A DNA stretch of 64,000 bases. Source: Pusillibacter faecalis. GTDB taxonomy: Bacteria; Bacillota; Clostridia; Oscillospirales; Oscillospiraceae. The stretch is taken from positions 744,001 through 808,000 of the forward strand of contig NZ_AP023420.1 in the NCBI RefSeq assembly GCF_018408705.1, read 5' to 3'. Position 1 is the first letter of the stretch. Every line of letters begins with the position of its first letter. The position numbers and the translations under genes are program-made. The notes under the pieces are model-generated. The model saw only the letters and a list, made by a program, of their open reading frames with translations, was not told where the DNA came from and searched no databases. Shown here piece after piece: positions 62,334 through 64,000 of this stretch.

Positions 62334-63245
62334 CTATTTTTTCGTGTGCCACGGCTTTTCCGGCCTATCACCCGTTTCCGGCCGCCGCTTTCGGAGAATC
62401 CGGACCACTGCGGCTACAATCACCGCCAGGAGCAGTACCCACACCCATCCGTAGGCCAGCGCCACTACCAAGTTCCCCAGGGCTGTTACAAAGGCGCTCC
62501 AGCCAGAGGAAAACGCGCCGCCAACCCGGTCGCCAAACCCCTGAGGTGCCTGCTCCACATTGGAGAGCTGATAGACCTCCTCCAGGCTCAGGTGTACCGT
62601 AGCGAAATCTACCAGGGCGTCATACGAACGCAGGGTGCCGGTGAGCTGTTCAATTGCCAGCTCGGTTTCGGAAATGGCAGACTCAATGGTGATGATGTCC
62701 TCCATGGTCTCTGCCTGCCCCAATAACTCCTGGAGCCGCTCCAGCTTAGTCTTCTGGGTCACGAGACGACTCTCGGTATCATAATACGCCTCGCTGATGT
62801 TCTCGCTGTCCTTCTCCTGATAGACTACGTGGCAAAGCTCGCCCACCTGGTCCAAAAATACCTCAAACTGTCCTGTCGGTACCCGGACTGTATAGGTCCC
62901 GGAACGGTAGCCGCTGCTGTAGCTGTTCACGGCGGCATACTCAAAGTATCCGCCCAGCTCTCCCACCAGGGTTTCCAGATCCGCCGCAGCGGCGTCAAAG
63001 GCTGTGGTTTCCACCTCAAGATGCGCTGTGTGAATCAGCTTGGCGTTCTGGAACCGGCTCTCCCCAGCCGCCTGCGGCTCCTCTTCAAAGGTCTCGGCGC
63101 CACCCGCTGTGTCTGCCGTGGATACACTGGTGTTGGTGCTTTGGCCTTCCATCTCTCCGGCATCTGATGCGGTATTTCCCGATCCGCCGCAGGCAGTCAG
63201 CAGGACCAGCAGCAGTGCCGTCAGATACACAAGATGCCTCTTCAT
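62334..63245 (-). CDS. DUF4349-domain lipoprotein with C-terminal membrane anchor, 303 aa
   Basis: The ATG at 63245 follows GGGAGGAG; the longer frame lacks a ribosome site. A signal peptide ends at a lipobox (LLTAC, Cys19). A Ser/Thr/Glu-rich linker follows, then the DUF4349 domain (about 75-255), with HTAHLEVETTAFDAAAADLETLVGELGGYFE and a long helical segment. A membrane helix (WVWVLLLAVIVAAVVRI) and a basic tail end the protein. Function is unknown; it lies at the cell surface. Confidence 0.85.
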   Translation of the reverse strand: MKRHLVYLTALLLVLLTACGGSGNTASDAGEMEGQSTNTSVSTADTAGGAETFEEEPQAAGESRFQNAKLIHTAHLEVETTAFDAAAADLETLVGELGGYFEYAAVNSYSSGYRSGTYTVRVPTGQFEVFLDQVGELCHVVYQEKDSENISEAYYDTESRLVTQKTKLERLQELLGQAETMEDIITIESAISETELAIEQLTGTLRSYDALVDFATVHLSLEEVYQLSNVEQAPQGFGDRVGGAFSSGWSAFVTALGNLVVALAYGWVWVLLLAVIVAAVVRILRKRRPETGDRPEKPWHTKK

Positions 63246-63393
63246 ACCAAACTCCTCCCCCTTCTGCGTCCTTCTCTCTATGAGCCTCTGACCATATAGA
63301 CGAAAACCATGGCAAAATGTTGCGCAGTCTTTGGAAAAAACAGAGTTCTTTTCTATTTCCGGCATGACTGTGCGGAAAAGTCCCTTCTCCCAG

Positions 63394-63422
63394 TTGCCTT
63401 TTTCCGGGCAATGGGCTACAAT
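63394..63422 (+). promoter_or_regulatory. Promoter of the FMN-dependent oxidase gene
   Basis: TTGCCT (63394-63399) and TACAAT (63417-63422) have a 17-base spacer, 40 bases before the start codon. Confidence 0.75.
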
Positions 63423-63461
63423 AGGCGCTTGAGGAAACTACGATAAAAAGGGAGTGTACCT

Positions 63462-64000
63462 ATGACCTATCAGGAAATTTTGGAGCAGGCCCGCGCCTGT
63501 TCCGGTCCCTACTGCAAGGCATGCCCTGTGTGCAACGGCATGGCCTGTAAGAATACCGTGCCCGGCCCAGGAGCCAAAGGTATCGGCACTGGTGCCATCC
63601 GCAACTACCAGAAGTGGCAGGAGCTATGCGTGAACATGGACACCATCTGCGAAAATACGCCGGTGGACACCACGGCAGAGCTTTTCGGCCGAACCTTCGC
63701 CCTGCCGGTTTTTGCCGCCCCCGTGGGTGCCATGACGCTGCACTACGGCGACAAATATGATGATCTTGCCTATAATGAAATTCTGGTCCCGGCCTGTGCC
63801 TCCGCCGGCATCGCCGCCTTCACTGGCGACGGCGTCAACCCCGCCGTCATGGAGGGGGCGGCCCAGGCCCTGCGCAAGAGCGGCGGTTGCGGGGTGCCCA
63901 CCATCAAGCCCTGGAACCTGGAGGTGATCCGTGAGAAGCTGGCACTGGTGAGCGCTGCGGACCCCTTTGCCGTGGCGATGGACATTGACGCAGCGGGCCT
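63462..64000 (+). CDS. FMN-dependent alpha-hydroxyacid oxidase/dehydrogenase, N-terminal part
   Basis: The ATG follows GGGAG at about nine bases, and the frame runs off the window end after 179 codons. The N-terminal 30 residues are Cys-rich (CSGPYCKACPVCNGMACKN), then comes the core with FALPVFAAPVGAMTLHYG, GIAAFTGDGVNP, TIKPWN and AMDIDAAG. This is the FMN-dependent (S)-2-hydroxyacid oxidase family (lactate or glycolate type). The Cys-rich start suggests an Fe-S cluster or a clostridial variant. The active-site His and Arg lie outside the window. Confidence 0.82.
   Translation, partial: MTYQEILEQARACSGPYCKACPVCNGMACKNTVPGPGAKGIGTGAIRNYQKWQELCVNMDTICENTPVDTTAELFGRTFALPVFAAPVGAMTLHYGDKYDDLAYNEILVPACASAGIAAFTGDGVNPAVMEGAAQALRKSGGCGVPTIKPWNLEVIREKLALVSAADPFAVAMDIDAAG

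Overview
The window looks like chromosomal DNA of a Gram-positive gut anaerobe of the Bacillota, most like the Oscillospiraceae (Flavonifractor, Lawsonibacter or Dysosmobacter type). The signs are GGAGG ribosome-binding sites throughout, a T-box leader on cysE-cysS, an ECF-type biotin transporter subunit (BioY), a PF06541-type membrane protein, and GC-rich core genes next to a visibly more AT-rich accessory block. The genus assignment is inference.

Bases 1 to about 20,390 are the right-hand part of an integrated phage-like element. It ends with a large serine recombinase whose stop codon abuts a severed 5' end of an N-acetylmuramoyl-L-alanine amidase gene, so the element probably sits inside that gene. 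From right to left it holds: the recombinase; a NYN-family nuclease behind a structured leader; a CI-like repressor with two palindromic operators; a small leftward gene under a LexA-type box that is antisense to the repressor; a promoter-to-terminator structured RNA of about 350 nt; a Cro-like regulator; two short rightward promoter-terminator RNA cassettes; and a long, tightly overlapping leftward early operon. The operon encodes a 3D-domain protein, an AAA recombinase, a PD-(D/E)XK nuclease, a DUF669 ssDNA-binding protein, an ERCC4 nuclease, a CHC2 primase and a DUF927 helicase. A nine-copy iteron array follows, then a half-size sliding clamp-like protein, many small zinc-ribbon proteins, DUF5664, YopX and DUF551 proteins, and a terminase small-subunit-like protein. 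No large terminase, portal or capsid gene is present, so those genes either lie left of the window or are lost. The left edge has a small rightward operon of unknown genes and the first 23 codons of a Pin-type resolvase.

From 20.6 kb rightwards the genes are chromosomal. First come rlmI and an AraC regulator, followed by a two-gene operon: an ornithine cyclodeaminase-family protein and an 895-residue fusion of a glycerate 2-kinase to a divergent enolase. Next are a family-4 uracil-DNA glycosylase, bioY, a GNAT, an XRE-cupin regulator and a hemerythrin-CheX-like protein. Then come cysE-cysS under a T-box, asparaginase, an SbcD-like phosphoesterase, a YbaK deacylase, ymdB, a LysR-TRIC pair, a DUF2089 pair, and an ECF sigma factor with a membrane M23 protein. 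These are followed by ychF, an HtrA protease, a COG2509 flavoprotein, a D-2-hydroxyacid dehydrogenase, an AraC regulator, thyA-folA, recG, brnQ, yfbR-mtaB, a cysteine desulfurase, a MATE pump, rlmA, an MBL hydrolase, a DUF4349 lipoprotein and the start of an FMN-dependent hydroxyacid oxidase.

The points I would follow up first are the 16.7-17.1 kb structured RNA, the two small RNA cassettes at 15 kb, the SOS-boxed antisense gene at the lysogeny switch, the iteron origin, and the kinase-enolase fusion whose enolase half lacks several catalytic residues.
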